From Panorpa germanica (taxonomy: Eukaryota; Arthropoda; Insecta; Mecoptera; Panorpidae), in the NCBI GenBank assembly GCA_963678705.1, contig OY783223.1, forward strand, positions 7,286,721 to 7,350,720: a stretch of 64,000 nucleotides of DNA, read 5' to 3'. The translations under genes were made by a program, and so were the position numbers. Below, piece after piece: positions 1 to 15,500 of this stretch (within the stretch, counting starts at the first letter, position 1; each line of letters starts with the position of its first letter). Under the pieces are notes generated by a model. That model worked only from the letters and a program-made list of their open reading frames with translations, was not told the DNA's origin and did not search any database.

Positions 1-248
1 AATATGTAAATAAATCAAAATAATAACCGTTTTAAAAATGGCGTCGCTTGTTTAAAAGTTAAAAAATCTTTGCAATCGGAGATTCAACATCAAAACGAAA
101 GTTATAATATAATTCAAAAACAATTTACAAATGTATTTTTGATTTCCGTTTTGAAATAAAATTGGCTTCATTATTTCTTTTTACCTCTTGAAATCAGAGA
201 ATATTTTATTTCAACTTAAATTAACATATCGTATATATTTCATTTCAG

Positions 249-549
249 ACAACAAATAAACAAGGAGCCCGCTAAAATTCACTTCCCCGGTTCATCTTCG
301 AACAACGAACAATTGACAATTAATTGGCTGACAGAGACAATCAGTGAATTACGTGGGGAGATTAACGAAGTCCAAAGGAATTACAACGCATCTGTAATCC
401 TGCAAGAGAAAGAAGAACTTAAAACAGAAATGAATCTTTTAAAAACAAATTTCGATAATTTGAATAACGACTTCAGGAATTCGAAAATGAAGATCTTGGA
501 ATTGGAGGAGCTTTTGAAAGAAGCACAAGAAGATGTCAAAGAAAATCAG
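249..549 (+). CDS. sca: scabrous-like gene, coiled-coil exon
   Basis: The exon follows a TTTCAG acceptor and ends at CAG/GTAAGA. It begins with one base of a split codon (phase 2 intron upstream) and encodes 100 residues rich in E, K, L and N. Heptads are clear over roughly its last 70 residues (ELEELLKEAQED near the end). An open frame can be started at a TTG (313), but the frame is open back to the splice acceptor, so no translation start is implied here. Confidence 0.75.
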
Positions 550-3500
550 GTAAGAACTTTTTTATTTATCAACTGAAAAACAATCTAGACAACGAATATT
601 GACCTTTTCCTCAGGTCAAATAGTTTTTGCTGGTCTGACCTTATTAAAAATGTGTATTTAGCACTTTTTGCTGAGCGCGCTTGTATGGTATCTTTTCCAT
701 CTCTCTTCTATCGCATTCCAGGTGATATCGTAACACTAATACATAAATGGAAATATAACTTTTTTTATCTTTTATATATTACAAAAAGTAAATTGAAAAA
801 CTAAAGAGATTAGCTTTCAGACAGTCTGGTGAAATGATATAATTAAAATGCCAATCAAGTCAATTAAATGCTAAATCAAGTCTTTCTTGCCGGTATTATT
901 ACAACCACGTTTATCGATTACTCTACTTGGGGTTGCCTGTAAAACTTTCGAACTATCACACAAGAGGTCAGGTCAGAAGTGGGACTTTTAAATGTATGAG
1001 TATACGGTTTCAAAACTAAAGAAAATGAAAGACAAGTTTTTCCTATTTTAAATGATATTTGGCTTTGAGATCATCCGCTTAACATCTACATCCCTTATTG
1101 CAAAATACGACCTCAAAATTATTTAAAAAAAACAGTATTTAATTTTATTGATGAACCCCTGTCAATGAGTAAGCGAGAAGCACTTATAAAAGAACGTGGT
1201 ATAAGAACAAGCGAGACAGGTATATAATTTGGAGTTACTTTGACATCATATTGGAAATGCGTATGATTCAACAATTCAATTTGATTTCACTACAAATGGT
1301 AAAATCACTTCACCTGGCCTCACTACCAGGAAATTGCAAAACAACCATGAAAGTATAATAGAGACAGATATATCTTGTTTCTTTTTCTATGATATTTGAG
1401 TGGAAAAGAATTGATTTCTTGATTGGAACTTCACACTGGAGGTTGACTAAAACCTTGTACATAAAATAAATAACATAATTACTTTCCCAGTAATAATAGT
1501 GATAATGTTTAAAATAATAATGAATATTTTATTACTGTGTGGGTCGTCACAATATATCCAGATTTACTTTACTATATATATATTTCCACAACTGTTTCAG
1601 TTTTAATAACAATTTCTATATTAAAATAAACATAGGGAAACGGATATATCGTTGTCGCTGTCTGTTAACGGCTTTGTTTTGTTAATGTATTTAAACACGC
1701 ATGTGGCGTACCCAACGCCCAACGGCATAACTCGGAACTAGGTATTAATGCATGACATGTTAGGTAGCGGATAGCATGAAATGTTGAAATCCATTAAAAA
1801 ACAACCACAGAAATATATAACTAGGTGAATATAGCGAGAAAATATTACCTATGATATATAGGTTATGGTATTATGTTTCTAAAACTGTGGGAAATAGTAC
1901 AAAATATTATATAATAAAGAGGATGTAAAATTAACTGCTCTGAAAAGTAAAGATTGAGAATATTTGAATTGTATTAATATAAATATACATGTTTGAATAA
2001 CATAAATCTATTACTATGTTTTAAAAACATCGTAAAAATGTAGTATATTACTTTACTTTTGTAAATATCAGACATATATTTTATGACAAATATGGAAAAT
2101 ATATTGCGTACCGCGCTGGTACATCAGTGGCTTAACTAAAAGCGCCAATGTCCTTTAACTTCCCTAAAACCTACAGCGCCGCATTAAGAGGGGGCTAAAG
2201 TCAAATCGTTACAAAAAAGCATATTTTCGTTAATGTTTTTTGACGACACAGTTAATATATAATTATTTCTATAATTACTACATGATAAAACAACATTTGA
2301 AGAATACTTTGTGAAATTTTCATAAATAAATATCAAGAAATGAGGCATTGACAGCGAATCTCCGCTGACGTCACACACTGGATTATTTGAAATCAAAAAA
2401 CCAAAATGATTTCATTAGTTGATAAGTTTCTGCAGGTAACCCTGTCGAGTTTTTCTTTTTTTATTGATTTTTCAATTTTCTACAGGACTTTACAGAAATA
2501 AATCAGAAACTTTGTTATTTTAAAATACGTTAAAATAAAAAAAAAAAATTAAAAACACTCAACAGCGTTACCTCGGCATTTATGTAAAGAAAGAGTGTGC
2601 AAAATTTCAAAAGAATCGGTTCAGTAGATTTTGAGGTAGAGAGGACACCGACTCTGAAAAAGCTATGTGTGAGAAAACGCGTTAAAAAGTTTCAAAGAAA
2701 GACGAAACCAGACCAGAGAGGTGAAGACTTAACACTCTATATCTCCGACAGTTTTACTCCAATCGACTTCAAATTTTTACAGAATAAACTTAATATGTTG
2801 TACATTATTATAAATAAATAAAAAGAATTGAAACCTTACCCCCCTCCCCTCCATAAGCCAGTTTGGGCCGAAAAGCTACATAGCAAACAAGTTCGATTAT
2901 ATTTTTGGAAATGCTTTCTTTTAAATAACTTTTATTTTTCGTTCTCACACGAAATCAATTGTATCTAGTCAACCCTTAATTCTTAACGAGGGGCAATACG
3001 ATAACCCTTTTAATCCTAAGTGTTAGTTCGGTCCTGAAAATCTACACACACGCTATTATATATCTCTATATCAAAAACGGCAGCTGCAATGCGTAGATCT
3101 TCAAGAAACTTTAATAAAAAAAATATCTTTCAACATAGTATATAATTATTATACTCTTTATCAGGGGTGGCCAATCTTTTGGAGCAGACGACCCTTGAAA
3201 CATGAACAACAGTTCGACATCAAATATTTAAAATAAAAACAATATTTACTGACTTAAAAAAAAAATAGAATTTAAGATTAAAACGTTAGGTGGTGTGAAA
3301 CTCTATAACAGACTCTGTGTCCGGTCCTGCCCAGCCCTATGGCACTGGTAAGGTTTCAACTCTTGAACTCATTTTAATTAGGTATCTCGAACTTTAAACT
3401 TTAAGAAAGTTCATAGATATTTCTAGAACTCATATTTCAAGACGCTACAGCTTGGTCGTATAACAATAACTTTAGTAATTTATTCAAAAGAAGTTTTAAA

Positions 3501-6500
3501 GTTTCCAACGAACATCTTCCCACATCGCTGTCTTCCAGTATGTTAAATATTTTCTAATTTTGAACCATCTATTTAATGTAACAGTTTTCTTCAGCTTTGC
3601 TCGAAGCGCTTTCTTATTGTTTCAAAAATTGTAAAGGCAGCGGAAAAACAACAGAAAAATAATTCTAAAGTGTGAGAAACTTGTAAAATAAATGTTTATA
3701 TTAGGGAGCGTCTTTATCGATGTAAGATTTATCGTTATTACCTTAAATAAATACTGGTTGTTGTTAACATTTTGTAGTAGAAAAAGTCTCATCAGTGGAT
3801 TATATATAGATTGCTTAGAAAGATAAGCAACAGTTAAAAAGAAATCGTTGCAAAAGGGAACAATAAATTATTGTATTTGTCTTACCTTCAGTATTTGCAT
3901 TTTTTGTTTTAAAGTCGGTTAAGGGTCATTGAGAAATAATAGCACAGTCGGTTAGGACCCTTTTAGAAATACATGCTCATACATTAATTATAAGCTAATC
4001 CGAATATGTAAATATTTATTTATGTATTTAAATAAATAAATTTATTTTTATCAATGGACAAAAATTACGTTATTGAGATAGTAAAACTAGTTTTTCTTAT
4101 GCCGGTTTCACACCAGAGAGACAATTTTGAAAACAGTTTTGTTTTATTTTAAAACAGTTCCCCTTTTTTGAAAACAGACTGTTCACACTGTTTTTAGTGT
4201 TTTTCTGTGTATCCAATAAAAATTATAAACATGATAAACAACAACTGACAAGCGCAAATGTTCACAAAAAACAAAACTGCGTGTTTAAACTAAGCAGACT
4301 AAAAACAACAACAAACGTGTTTTCTTTTGACCTTACCGACTCCAAATGGATATGTGTTTTGTTTACTAAAACAGCAACAAAAGACAAAAATGTTTTGAGA
4401 ACTGTCTCTCTGGTGTAAACTTTGATGTTTCTGTCGGGTTCTTTTAGCTTTGTCTTTATATGGCGACGCTGCTTTACATACTGCTTGTATACGATAGAGA
4501 GATTAGGAGGGGGTGTGTTTTTGTGGTGGAAAGGGTAATAGAGTGTTTTGCATAAACCAAACATCAAAGAAATTATTATTTATAAAGTTTTACATAATTG
4601 TTATAGCTGGTACAAGAAATAGGAATTGTAAATTTGTAAAATAAATAAAATTATATCCAAGATAGGATTCAAACAAGAAAACGAGTCTTGATAGTGTTAC
4701 CTGATTCGTATTTCAATTATGTGGCAACTCTAAATTTGGTTTTACCTTAAAATATATTTATTTAAAATGAATAAAGATTTTTTGCATACATAAACCTTAT
4801 ATAATGTTACTTATTAAATTATTATATTGGTAAATATTTTTAATATCTTTTCCTAGAACATTTTATGTTAAATATACGTTAGTTTACGTTTTGTGTTTTT
4901 AATTTCCTTCGTGATGGCATCGTTCAACCTATCACCCTGTAATTTGATTATTTCAACTGTTGCTCCAAAGCAGGGTTCAACTTCCTCATCCGGTGTCCGG
5001 TCTGCCGGTATAATTTAACGGTCCAGATGTTATTTTATAAAAGCGGGGGGGCACTCAACTGTGACACGAAAATTTCTATATTTACATTCATGTCTAAAAT
5101 GCAGACTGTAATAATTACGGTTTTTACATTCCGCTTCACCAGAATATTCTTGAACCGGCTTTTGTACTCTACTAATTTTTAATTTTATTTCGGGAGAATT
5201 CGTGGTTCCTTTGGCGTAGCAGTGCCGGATTCTAACGTATAGATTAACTTAAAGGCAATTTAATAATCTCCAACCTCGTTTATAATATATTTATATTAAT
5301 GTACAACATATTAAGTTTATTGTGTGAAAATTTGAAGTCGATTGGAGTAAAACTGTCGGAGATATAGAGTTTTAAGTCTTCACCTCTCTGGTCAAGTCTG
5401 GTAAACGCGTTTTCTCACACTCACGTTTTTCAGAGTCGGTGCCATCTCTAGCTCAAAATCTACTGGACCGATTCTTTTGAAATTTTGCACACTCTTTCTT
5501 TACAGAAATGCCGAGGTAACGCTGTAGAGTTTTTTTTTAAATTTTAATTTTAACGTATTTTAAAATAACAAAGTTTTTTCATGATTTTTTTCATGAAAAA
5601 TCGGTATTTTGACTTTTAAGTGTTGTAAAAAATTTAAAAACCTAAAAAAAAAGAAAAAATCGACATCGTTACCTGCAGAAACTTATCAACTAATGAAATC
5701 ATTTTGGTTTCTTGATTTCACAAAATCGAGTGATGAGTTATGAGGGGCACCGCAATGTTACTTTTGTGACGTCTGCGGAGATTCGCTGTCAATGCCTCAT
5801 TTCTTGATATTTATTTATGAAAATTTCACAAAGTATTCTTTAAATGTTATTTTATCATGTAGTAATTACAGAAATAATTATATATTATCTGTGTCGTCAA
5901 AATACATTATCGAAAATATGCTTTTTTATCGATTTATCGATCCTCATGTTCAATAGAGAAACTTGCTGAAAATTGCTAGTCCACTCTAGGCTAACTTCGC
6001 CTCTGTAACAGTTAGTATTCGTCTCTGTGCAAACCTGACTTCAAGTTCTGCATGACTTCGACATTTTTTAATTGGATAACCTCACATTCCTGCCCCTTTA
6101 CAACCACTTTCCGCTCCCCTTCACCCTCGCTTGCCGACGCTTTTTTGATACTCAGCATACTTCTGGGGCAGATGCTAAACTTTATTATTTATTCCTTTTT
6201 TTATTATTATTTTTATTTTTTATGAATTAAACTCTTATTCGACCACACGGCTGTTTGTCACATTATAATTTTACAACGCTGTTAAATTTTATTTGTTAAA
6301 AATTAGAACGTTGTGCTATATTATTTTTATAGCTACCTTTAAGGTACTTCAAACGTGAAACCACTTTTCGATAGAGTTTCTTAAATTTTTGATAGTTATT
6401 TGCACTTAAGGTGAAACGATACTTGGCCATTTTTTCTAGCGAAATATAGATGGCGATACTATACAGCAGGTTAAATATTATAAAAAAAAAACAATGTTTT

Positions 6501-9500
6501 TTTATGTTTAAATCGTTTTATGTAAGTAACTATAAACGCGAATCAAAATCTAAAGCTGCAATTAGTTAGATGAATAACGTATCTACATTTTAAGCTTTCT
6601 TCCACTAACTTTTAATGAGTTGGAACCGCAAAAATAAGTTTTGAAAATGAATATTGCTATATTTTCTAGTTAAATTCCAATTTTTATAAGACTGGTAACA
6701 TTTCTAAGGGTTTGTCATAAATAAAGGTTATACAATTTTCTTTTAAAATTCTATTTCAAGTACTATTCTATTTCAAGTTCTATTTCCACTATGATGCCAC
6801 TCATTGCATTCTCTGATTCTTTCTTCTATTAGCATGTTTTCTTTGTCTACTAATTGTATACTTCCATTCTTCTATTCTTCTTTCAACTATAACCCATTTC
6901 TTTTTATAAAGCTGTTTTTCTTCTTTTTCTTTTTTCATATTCATGATTATAGCTGCATATAACCAATTAAATCTGATTGTTACCAAAATCTGCATTAATC
7001 TTAATTTTTTGCTTATAGGCTAAGAATAACCTTTACTACTTCAGCCATCTCACCTCCCATTTAAAGCTTACGTACGTCTAACTATTTTCTATTATACACA
7101 AAAAATCTCTTGAAAAAAATTTGAAAATATTTAAGAGACTAAAGAAAAATGTTTTTTAAACATTAAAAATAAATAAATTAACAATTTTTAAACAATTAAA
7201 AATAAATAAATAGCACTTCCCGTTGGTATTCGAGATATAATAATTTGAAACATTATTTTTTAAATTCGAACACGTATGTGACTATACTATACCACGCTGG
7301 AATGTCCTTAAATAGCGCTATTTGCTTTGTCGAAAGGACAAATAGCAAATTATTCAACATTATAGTATTTTAAGTGTTGTATCATTACCCTGTGACGGAC
7401 TGCCATTTGTATATGCACCTGCCCCTACGGTTCTTGGACCACGTTTCTTTATTTTTTATTTTTTAATCATTTTACTTGGCTTCGCTGCCCGCCCGTTGGT
7501 TTCTTTTTCTTCTTCTTCTTCATATGGCTCTCGAAGGTCCCCGATGGCCGTTGTTTTTTAACCGACGTTTCAATGAATGCACACTGATGTTAAATTAATA
7601 CTTACAAAAAGTAAAAAATATAAGCACACACACACAATTATTATAACATTCTGAAACCCCCCTTTTTTTGTGTGTTTGACAGAAAAAACGACATTTGTTA
7701 CTGAATGTCAAGGTTCATGACCTCTGCACGTAATGTAGAATTTATTTTTAGAAAAAAGAAGAAAAGTTGAACGAACGAAGATGTCGTAGACATTGTACCT
7801 TTATTTTTTTGGGGGGATACCACCCCCAGGTCAAAACGATAAAAAAAAATCATATTTTCGATAATGTTTTTTGACGTCACAGTTAATATATAATTATTTC
7901 TATAATTACTACGTGATAAAATAACACTTAAAGAATTCTTTGTGAAATTTTCATAAATAAATATCAAGAAATGAGGCATTGACAGCGAATCTCCGCTGAC
8001 GTCACACAAAAAGTAACATTGTGGTGCCACTCATAACTCATGACTGGATTTTCTGAAATCGAAAAACCAAAATGATTTCATTAGTTAATAAGTTTCTGCA
8101 GGTAACCCTGTCGAGTTTTACTATTTTTATTGATTTTTCAATTTTTTGCAGCACTTAAAAGTCAAAATCCCGATTTTTCATGAAAAAAATAAGAAATTTT
8201 GTTATTTTAAAATACGTTAAAATTAAAAAAATAATAGAAAACTCGACAGCGCTATCTCGGTATTTATGTAAAGAAAGAGTATGCAAAATTTCAAAAGGAT
8301 CGGTGCAGTAGATTTTGAGCTAGAGAGGACACCGACTGTGAAAAAGCTAAGTGTGAGAAATCCCATTTAAAAGTTTCAAAAAGACGAAACCAGACCAGAG
8401 AGGTGAAGACTTAAAACTCTATATCTCCTACAGATTTACTCCAATCGACTTCAAATTTTCACACAACAAACTTAATATGTTGTACAATAATTCCTTAAAC
8501 TGCACTTTTATTTGCTAATATCTCCTATAATATTGCGATTAATTAAAAAGTAACTAGATATCTTTGGTCCTGATAGACTAATTTATAAATAGTGGGTATA
8601 ATTTCAAGGAACTAAGGGCTAAGTAAATAATAGCATTATCCCTTTCAGCCCCAGGGGGTGTTTTAATTGCAAATAAATATATTTTGGGGTTATATTCAAA
8701 GTCCAAAGTTCCCCGACCTCGGAAATAGATTTTATGTTTGTTTTAGAACCTTAAAATAATTAACAAATCGTGAATATATTATAATGTAATAAAATCGATT
8801 AACCTAACCCTCGTTTTACGCGGATTCGAAATAACACGGTTTACAAACAACACTTTTAATATATAAGACAAGAATTTTTGTATATAATATTTTTGTTATT
8901 ACTCCAATACTTAACACACTGTATTTTTACAGAAAACATTGCTTTTAGAAAGGTATTAAAGGAAGCAGGTGTTGCAATATGTTTATTTTTAAGAACCAGG
9001 CTAAGAAATAGGTCCGCTAGAACCTTTTGTATTGTCCATAATGTCCAGCAAACCCATAACGATTATTTTAACGTGAGGGCATATCTAACAAAGGGCTCAG
9101 TAGAGTGTCGTTTCAGATTTTGCAATGCGTAGTTCTCAAAGTGGGTATTCACATACTGAATTTATTATTTATGAGATTTTACTACACAATAGAAATCGAA
9201 ATTCAATCGCATAATATTCTTGATGTGAGATTTGTGAAAATATATTGAAATCAATTCAAAGGTATTGTCAAAAGGTTTTTTTTTTTGTTAATGCTGTGTG
9301 TGATTACCTACATTACCGACTTCAGATATAAGACTTTCAAAAAGAGAGTCTTTATAAGTAGATTTTAGGAACTCCATTAAACTTTTTACCCTTTTCTCAG
9401 TATTTTTGAAAAATCATGTTTTTTAACTTGATGTTTATTTAAATTCATTTCATTAATGTCGGTAATAAATACAGAGGCAGCTTGCGATAGGTTTAAGGCA

Positions 9501-12500
9501 TAACCTTTGATAACGTATAAGTGTTCTGGAATTAAAATTCTATATAACGGAATTAAATTTCTATATAACGGAATTTAAAACTCATAATCTATTAAAAATA
9601 CAAGAAAATGTAATACACAAAAATTGTAGGAAATTGAGTGCTCTATCAGATTGATGATAACTACTTTTATCCTAAGACGCACTGGTTAGGAAATATTGCG
9701 AAAAACGTTTTTAGCCATTTTTTTCAAGATGTAATCATTTCCACTACACTGCTTTAATTTTATTTTGTATTTAATTTAAATTGTATTAATTTTAATTTAA
9801 TTTACTTTTTAAGTTTTCTTAGTTTTTTTAAAACCTTACAAGATCCAATGTTTTAAATTACAAATATGAAATTAAGAAAAACTATATTATATTATAACCT
9901 CCAAAATGTGACAATCTGTCAAAATGCAGTAGGATTTATTTTTAAAAGAAGTTTAATGTCAGTTTTTGAAAAATATAGAAGCGAAAACAATTTCTATTAC
10001 TAATTGTTATTAAAAATAGCAATTTTAATTATTGTCGAACTGTCAAAATTTATATTACTAACGATGTATACGCACCAACTAAATTAACTAAACTTAAATT
10101 AAAACACAAATGTGAAAAGGAATGATTAAACAAAAACCTGAAATCTAGATTACAATATTAAATAAAAACAGTAAATTAAATATCAAAACTTATTTTTACA
10201 TTTCATATATATTGGAGTTGGAAATATTTTTTAATATTCTATTTATATTGTGTCCCTTCAAGCGTGCCGCTACTGGTTTTCTGTCTATTACGTCATCATC
10301 AAATATATAATTTATAGTATACAACATTTCAAATTTATATTACACAGAAATTCAATAGTTGACGTACTTTATTTTTAGAAGAATGTAAAAATAATTGGAT
10401 CAAAAAAAAACCTTGAAATATTGAAGTCAGCTTTAATGACAGATCAATTTCCTAACTAGACAGTTGATTGATCATCATAGCGTATTTTTATATAAATATA
10501 CAGAGTGTTAAATACGACAATGACAATAGTGCCAGACAAATGTGTCGTTCGCTATTTTGTACTTAAGGCGAAACGATACTTGGCCATTTTTGATTCGCGA
10601 AATATAGATGGCGATACTATACAGCAGGTTAAATATTATCAAAAAAAACATGTTTTTTATGTTTAAATCGTTTTATGTAAGTAACTATAAACGCGAATCA
10701 AAATCTAAAGCTGCAATTAGTTAGATGAATAACGTATCTACATTTTAAGCTTTCTTCCACTGACTTTTAATGAGTTGGAACTGCAAAAATAAGTTTTGAA
10801 AATGAATATTGTTATATTTTCTAGTTCAATTCCAATTTTTATATGACTGGTAACATTTCTAAGGGTTTGTCATAAATAAAGGCTATACAATTTTCTTTTA
10901 AAATTCTATTTCAAGTACTATTTCCACTATGATGCCACTCATTGCATTCTCTGATTCTTTCTTCTATTAGCATGTTTTCTTTGTCTACTAATTGTATACT
11001 TCCATTCTTCTATTCTTCTTTCAACTATAAACCATTTCTTTTTATAAAGCTGTTTTTCTTCTTTTTCTTTATTCATATTCATGATTATAGCTGCATATAA
11101 CCAATTAAAGTTGTTTAACTCATTAAAGAGTTCAAACCGCAAAAATAACTTTTGAAAATGAATATTGCTATATTTTCTAGTCCAACAATTCCTATTTTTA
11201 TATTATCTTAATGTTATATTTTTAATTATTAACAAAAATATTAATTTTTGACGTGATACCTACTCTCGTTTCCTACTCTCTTCTCTTCTAATGAATTGCT
11301 ATCTCTGTTACACAACAGACTCCGTAGCTGTCACTTTCGACGCGTGCACATAGAGAACAAATAGAAACATATACCTTTCTCTCTCGCACACATTTAGGAC
11401 ACACTTTTAATCTATAGGAAATATCCATATAACGTGCTCTAAGGAAAAAATATATTTTGACAATTTCCACTATTTTCAATAGTAATATCACTGTGTATAA
11501 CACCCTGTGCATTTATTTGACTTGCTATTCTCCCTGTCATCTATCATTTAGGGCGGTCATATATTTTATCTTCGTATAGAAAATAAATACGGATGCTAAA
11601 TAAAAATTCTTACGCCCTATTTTTAGACGTGAAATAATGGCCTAATCCTTGTCATTGTCAAGGATCAGGGTTCAAATCGAATCATCAATATTAAACAGTT
11701 TCTATATTCTAGAAAAAGTTCTGAATTTTATTTTATTTGTAGGCTCCGTGGTACAGTCGAATTATTTTCACCATAGTTTGTTTTAGGTTTCCTTTAAGGA
11801 GTACAGGACGTACCGGCAATGCAAAAAGTTTATCTCTCGGTAATACAAAATGCAAAATACGAAGTACATGAGGGACGACCAAATATTGGGACTGTACCTT
11901 TGAAAATGAATTTTTCAATTCCCTATTAAACTGCTTTTTACTTGTTAAAATGATTTTTTATGCATATAATAGTTTAATAAATTAAAAATTACCTATAATT
12001 AATATCAAATTTATATTAATTCAATTTAAATACAAATTAAATATTTGGAAAAGGAATAATAAATTTTGCAACGCTGCAAATTTACGTGTGTTGACGCATG
12101 CGTGATTTAGTTCTTTGACAAATAAATTGTTATATTTTATATAATATTTATTCCGATTTTGGATTTCCCCCTCAAATTGGGATTTACAACGTTTCCGGCT
12201 TATAACCTACACTTACTGTTTCTTAAAGGTTTTATTTAAATATTTTCGTATATAGGTATCCTTTTGATAATTTTCTTTTTGCGATAGTTACAGAAAAGTT
12301 TATTTTATATACACCTAGTTTTTGAAAGCCGTGTCACCATTTTTGAATAGTTAAAAGTTATATTATGTGGTGAAATTGAGCTAAAAATTATGATTTGTAT
12401 GGAAAATGACTATTTTTAATCATATATAAAAAGAAAACTATGAACCCTAGGTCTCTAAAATTTAGAGACAGCATGTATTTTAACTATTTGTATTGACCCT

Positions 12501-15500
12501 CCAAATTTCACAACGTTTTCATCATTTACCTTAACGTCCTGTACCTCCTTAATAGTTTTTGCATTTATTTAATGATAATGTAACAGATTATGTTAAACTT
12601 CGGTAAAAAATAAAACGTAAAAAATATATTAAATACTTAATGAATTTACATTTTGTGCAGTTATATTCGATTTGTTACTTTTACAGTTGAAATTTACTTA
12701 AATTCCGTTTGGGAGTGTTTAGCGGCTTTGGCAAGATGCTGACCATGTCAGGGGGGCTCACAGGGGCTTACGACGCACTGCGAGTCGGCTTAACAAGGGG
12801 TATTCAAACTGGTTTCAAGTTACCACATTTCTTTATTAATTACATCTGTTGCATTTCTTATGCATTGTACATTTCTGACTGTTACAAAACTGCAAATTTA
12901 TTTTTTAAATGTTATTTTAGAGTATATGACTGATTGTATTGAGCAATATACAAAAATTTTAGTTTTGAATGAAATGAAATAATATATTATTGATTCAAAC
13001 TAAACTTAAGTGGGGGGTAAGGTCAAATCAATAAAAAAAAGCATATTTTCGATAATGTTTTTTGACGACACACTTAATATATAATTATTTCTATAATTAC
13101 TACATGATAAAATAACATTTAAAGAATACTTTGTGAAATTTTCATAAATAAATATCAAGAAATGGGGCATTGACAGCGAATCTCCGCTGACGTCACAAAA
13201 AAAAACCTCATAGCTCATCACTTAAAAGTCACAATACCGATTTTTCATGAAAATAATCAGAAACTTTGTTATTTTAAAATACATTAAAAAACTCGACAGC
13301 GTAACCTCGACATTTATGTAAAGAAAGAGTGTGCCAAATTTCAAAAGGATCGGTCCAGTAGATTTTGAGCTAGAGAGGGCAACGTCTCTGAAAAACCTAA
13401 GCGTGAGAAGAACGCGTTTAAAAATTTCAAAGAAAGACGAAACCAGACCAAAGAGGTGAAGACTTAAAACTCTATATCTCCGACAGTTTTACTCCAATCG
13501 ATTTCAAATTTTCACACAATAAACTTAATATGTTGTACGTTAATATAAATAAATAAAAAAAAAGTTTAAACTTCAGTCGCATTTTTTTAAGTTATCAAAA
13601 ACTTGTATCAAGAGATAGTTTACGCAATTTCTTAAATTCATTTTAATCAATTACTTACGGTATTAATAGTCGATCTTAATAAAGAACAAGTTAATGATCT
13701 CGAAGTAATGCTCACTACGTAATTTTGCAATGATAATGGTTCAACTTATATTTTTAAAATGTTTTTGGTTATTATATGAAAGTGTTTTGCTTGCGGGTGA
13801 TTCAATATTCTGTAAAAGTGGCTGATAATTGTCGATACCAGTTATTGAATAACCGAATACTGCATACTTGAGTCTGGCTGTCAAATATATGTGACAATAT
13901 ATGACACAGTAAAACTGCCACGTCAGCGTTGTTGATACGTAATCAGAATTTACAAAAATAACGGAGAGACACTGGCATCATGAATGTAGCTTAGTTATTG
14001 ATATTTTGAGGTTCTCAATATCAGGGCCGTAGCGGGGTGATCCTGAACCCCTTGCAGAAAGTCTGAGGTTGCCCCAGCTTGAAAATGGGCTTGTGTCCTA
14101 TGTCTTAATTTCTATAAAAGTGTACTATATATTGATAAAGTGGGTTACTAGAACTTCATATGTTTATGATTAAAGGGATTCAACGTTGGACATATTCCAA
14201 GTGCATGTGACATCACAATCCTTGTGTAAGGTTACCAACCTTACAGCTCATAAATCTCTGCTATATGTATTTATATATCAAAATATCAAATATTATTTAC
14301 AGCTATTTCAAGGAATAATAAAATTTCAATATTATGTCTGCCTTAGCAGGGTTAAATAAAATAAAAACTTATTATTCTTTGACTTGACTTGATTATTTGA
14401 CTACTAACAGCTACAGAACATTACCACAGCACTGACCTAGTCAACAAATAACTGACATTAAAATTCATTTCACGTCTTACAAATATGGTCGACCATTTCT
14501 AACGCTAAAACTACAATTCAAACTTTTAATTGCTGTATCTTGCTGATTGGAAATATTCATTATTATATTTAATTGATTTTTTCAATTTTGCAACCCATAA
14601 ACAAACGGGTTCATAATTTAGTTGCTATTCGAAGCGTGTCCCACATTTGGGAGTGGGACAGTCACTGTTAGCCCTCTCAGTTTTCTGTTTTTCTACCAGG
14701 CCAATGAATACCATCAGGCCGACATGCATCTGTTTTTATTTTACTTCATTTATTTTACTTGATATGCAAATGTACTTTTAAAATGCGCTTCACCGTTGTG
14801 TTTTTATTTTTTATTTTCTACGTGCTTGTTTTATTTATATGAAAGAAACGCTAAAATTATTTATGTCAATAATGAACACTGATGCATTTTACATCATAGA
14901 AACAATAAGGATCGGAAGTGAATAAGATTCGAATACGATATTCTCTAGACAAGACCTAGTATCTGAATCGACAGAGATCGGAGATATTTTAAATCTTAGA
15001 AATAGGCCACACCCCATTTTTTTCGAACTATGGCTTAGAACGTGCTTCGAAAAATCTTAATCAGACATATTTGACATTACTATGATACGAAAAAATGTTT
15101 GTAGCGTCGTATTTTTCTCATTTTATTATTTGAGGTTATAATTTTTGTTCCAAACTGTACATAGAGATGGTGTTGATAACAACTAAAGTCCGTTGGTATT
15201 TAAAAATAATTCCTATGTGAAACACATGTTGTTTTAAAATCAAAATCAACCAGACGAGATGTTAATCTTTAAAAACTAATTTAAAAGATAATATATTTTG
15301 GTAGTATATTATTAAAAATTTTAATGGTCTAATTATTACAGGCATGTGCGAGCATTGCAAAATTAAGGATAATCATAATATATATGTATATGTATATGTT
15401 TACATTATATAATTTTGTAATAATATAGAAATGGAGGGTGCATTTTTAATTAGGTTACAAAAATGCGAAACTCGACTTGAATATTTTTATCTCTATCTTT

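Noticed and set aside
313-315. Translation start of a coiled-coil protein near 313
   Set aside because: The codon is TTG, the frame is open upstream to a good splice acceptor at 248, and the exon starts in mid-codon.
2184-2396. Short minus-strand ORFs with a CDVSGDSLSMPHF core (also at 7698, 13006 and 43598, and on + at 46887) as genes
   Set aside because: They all lie in the same block of a multicopy family B element and run into unrelated flanking sequence at their ends. Reported as part of the repeat, with the conservation noted separately.
6801-6995. Lysine/glutamate-rich minus-strand ORF, repeated at 10939-11142, as a small protein family
   Set aside because: Both copies sit in the same repeat and derive from a CT-rich low-complexity stretch read in antisense; there is no start context or domain.
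11640-11690. Possible tRNA or tRNA-derived SINE (GGTTCAAATCGAATC resembles a B box)
   Set aside because: No paired T arm, no acceptable A box at the right distance and no cloverleaf could be drawn.
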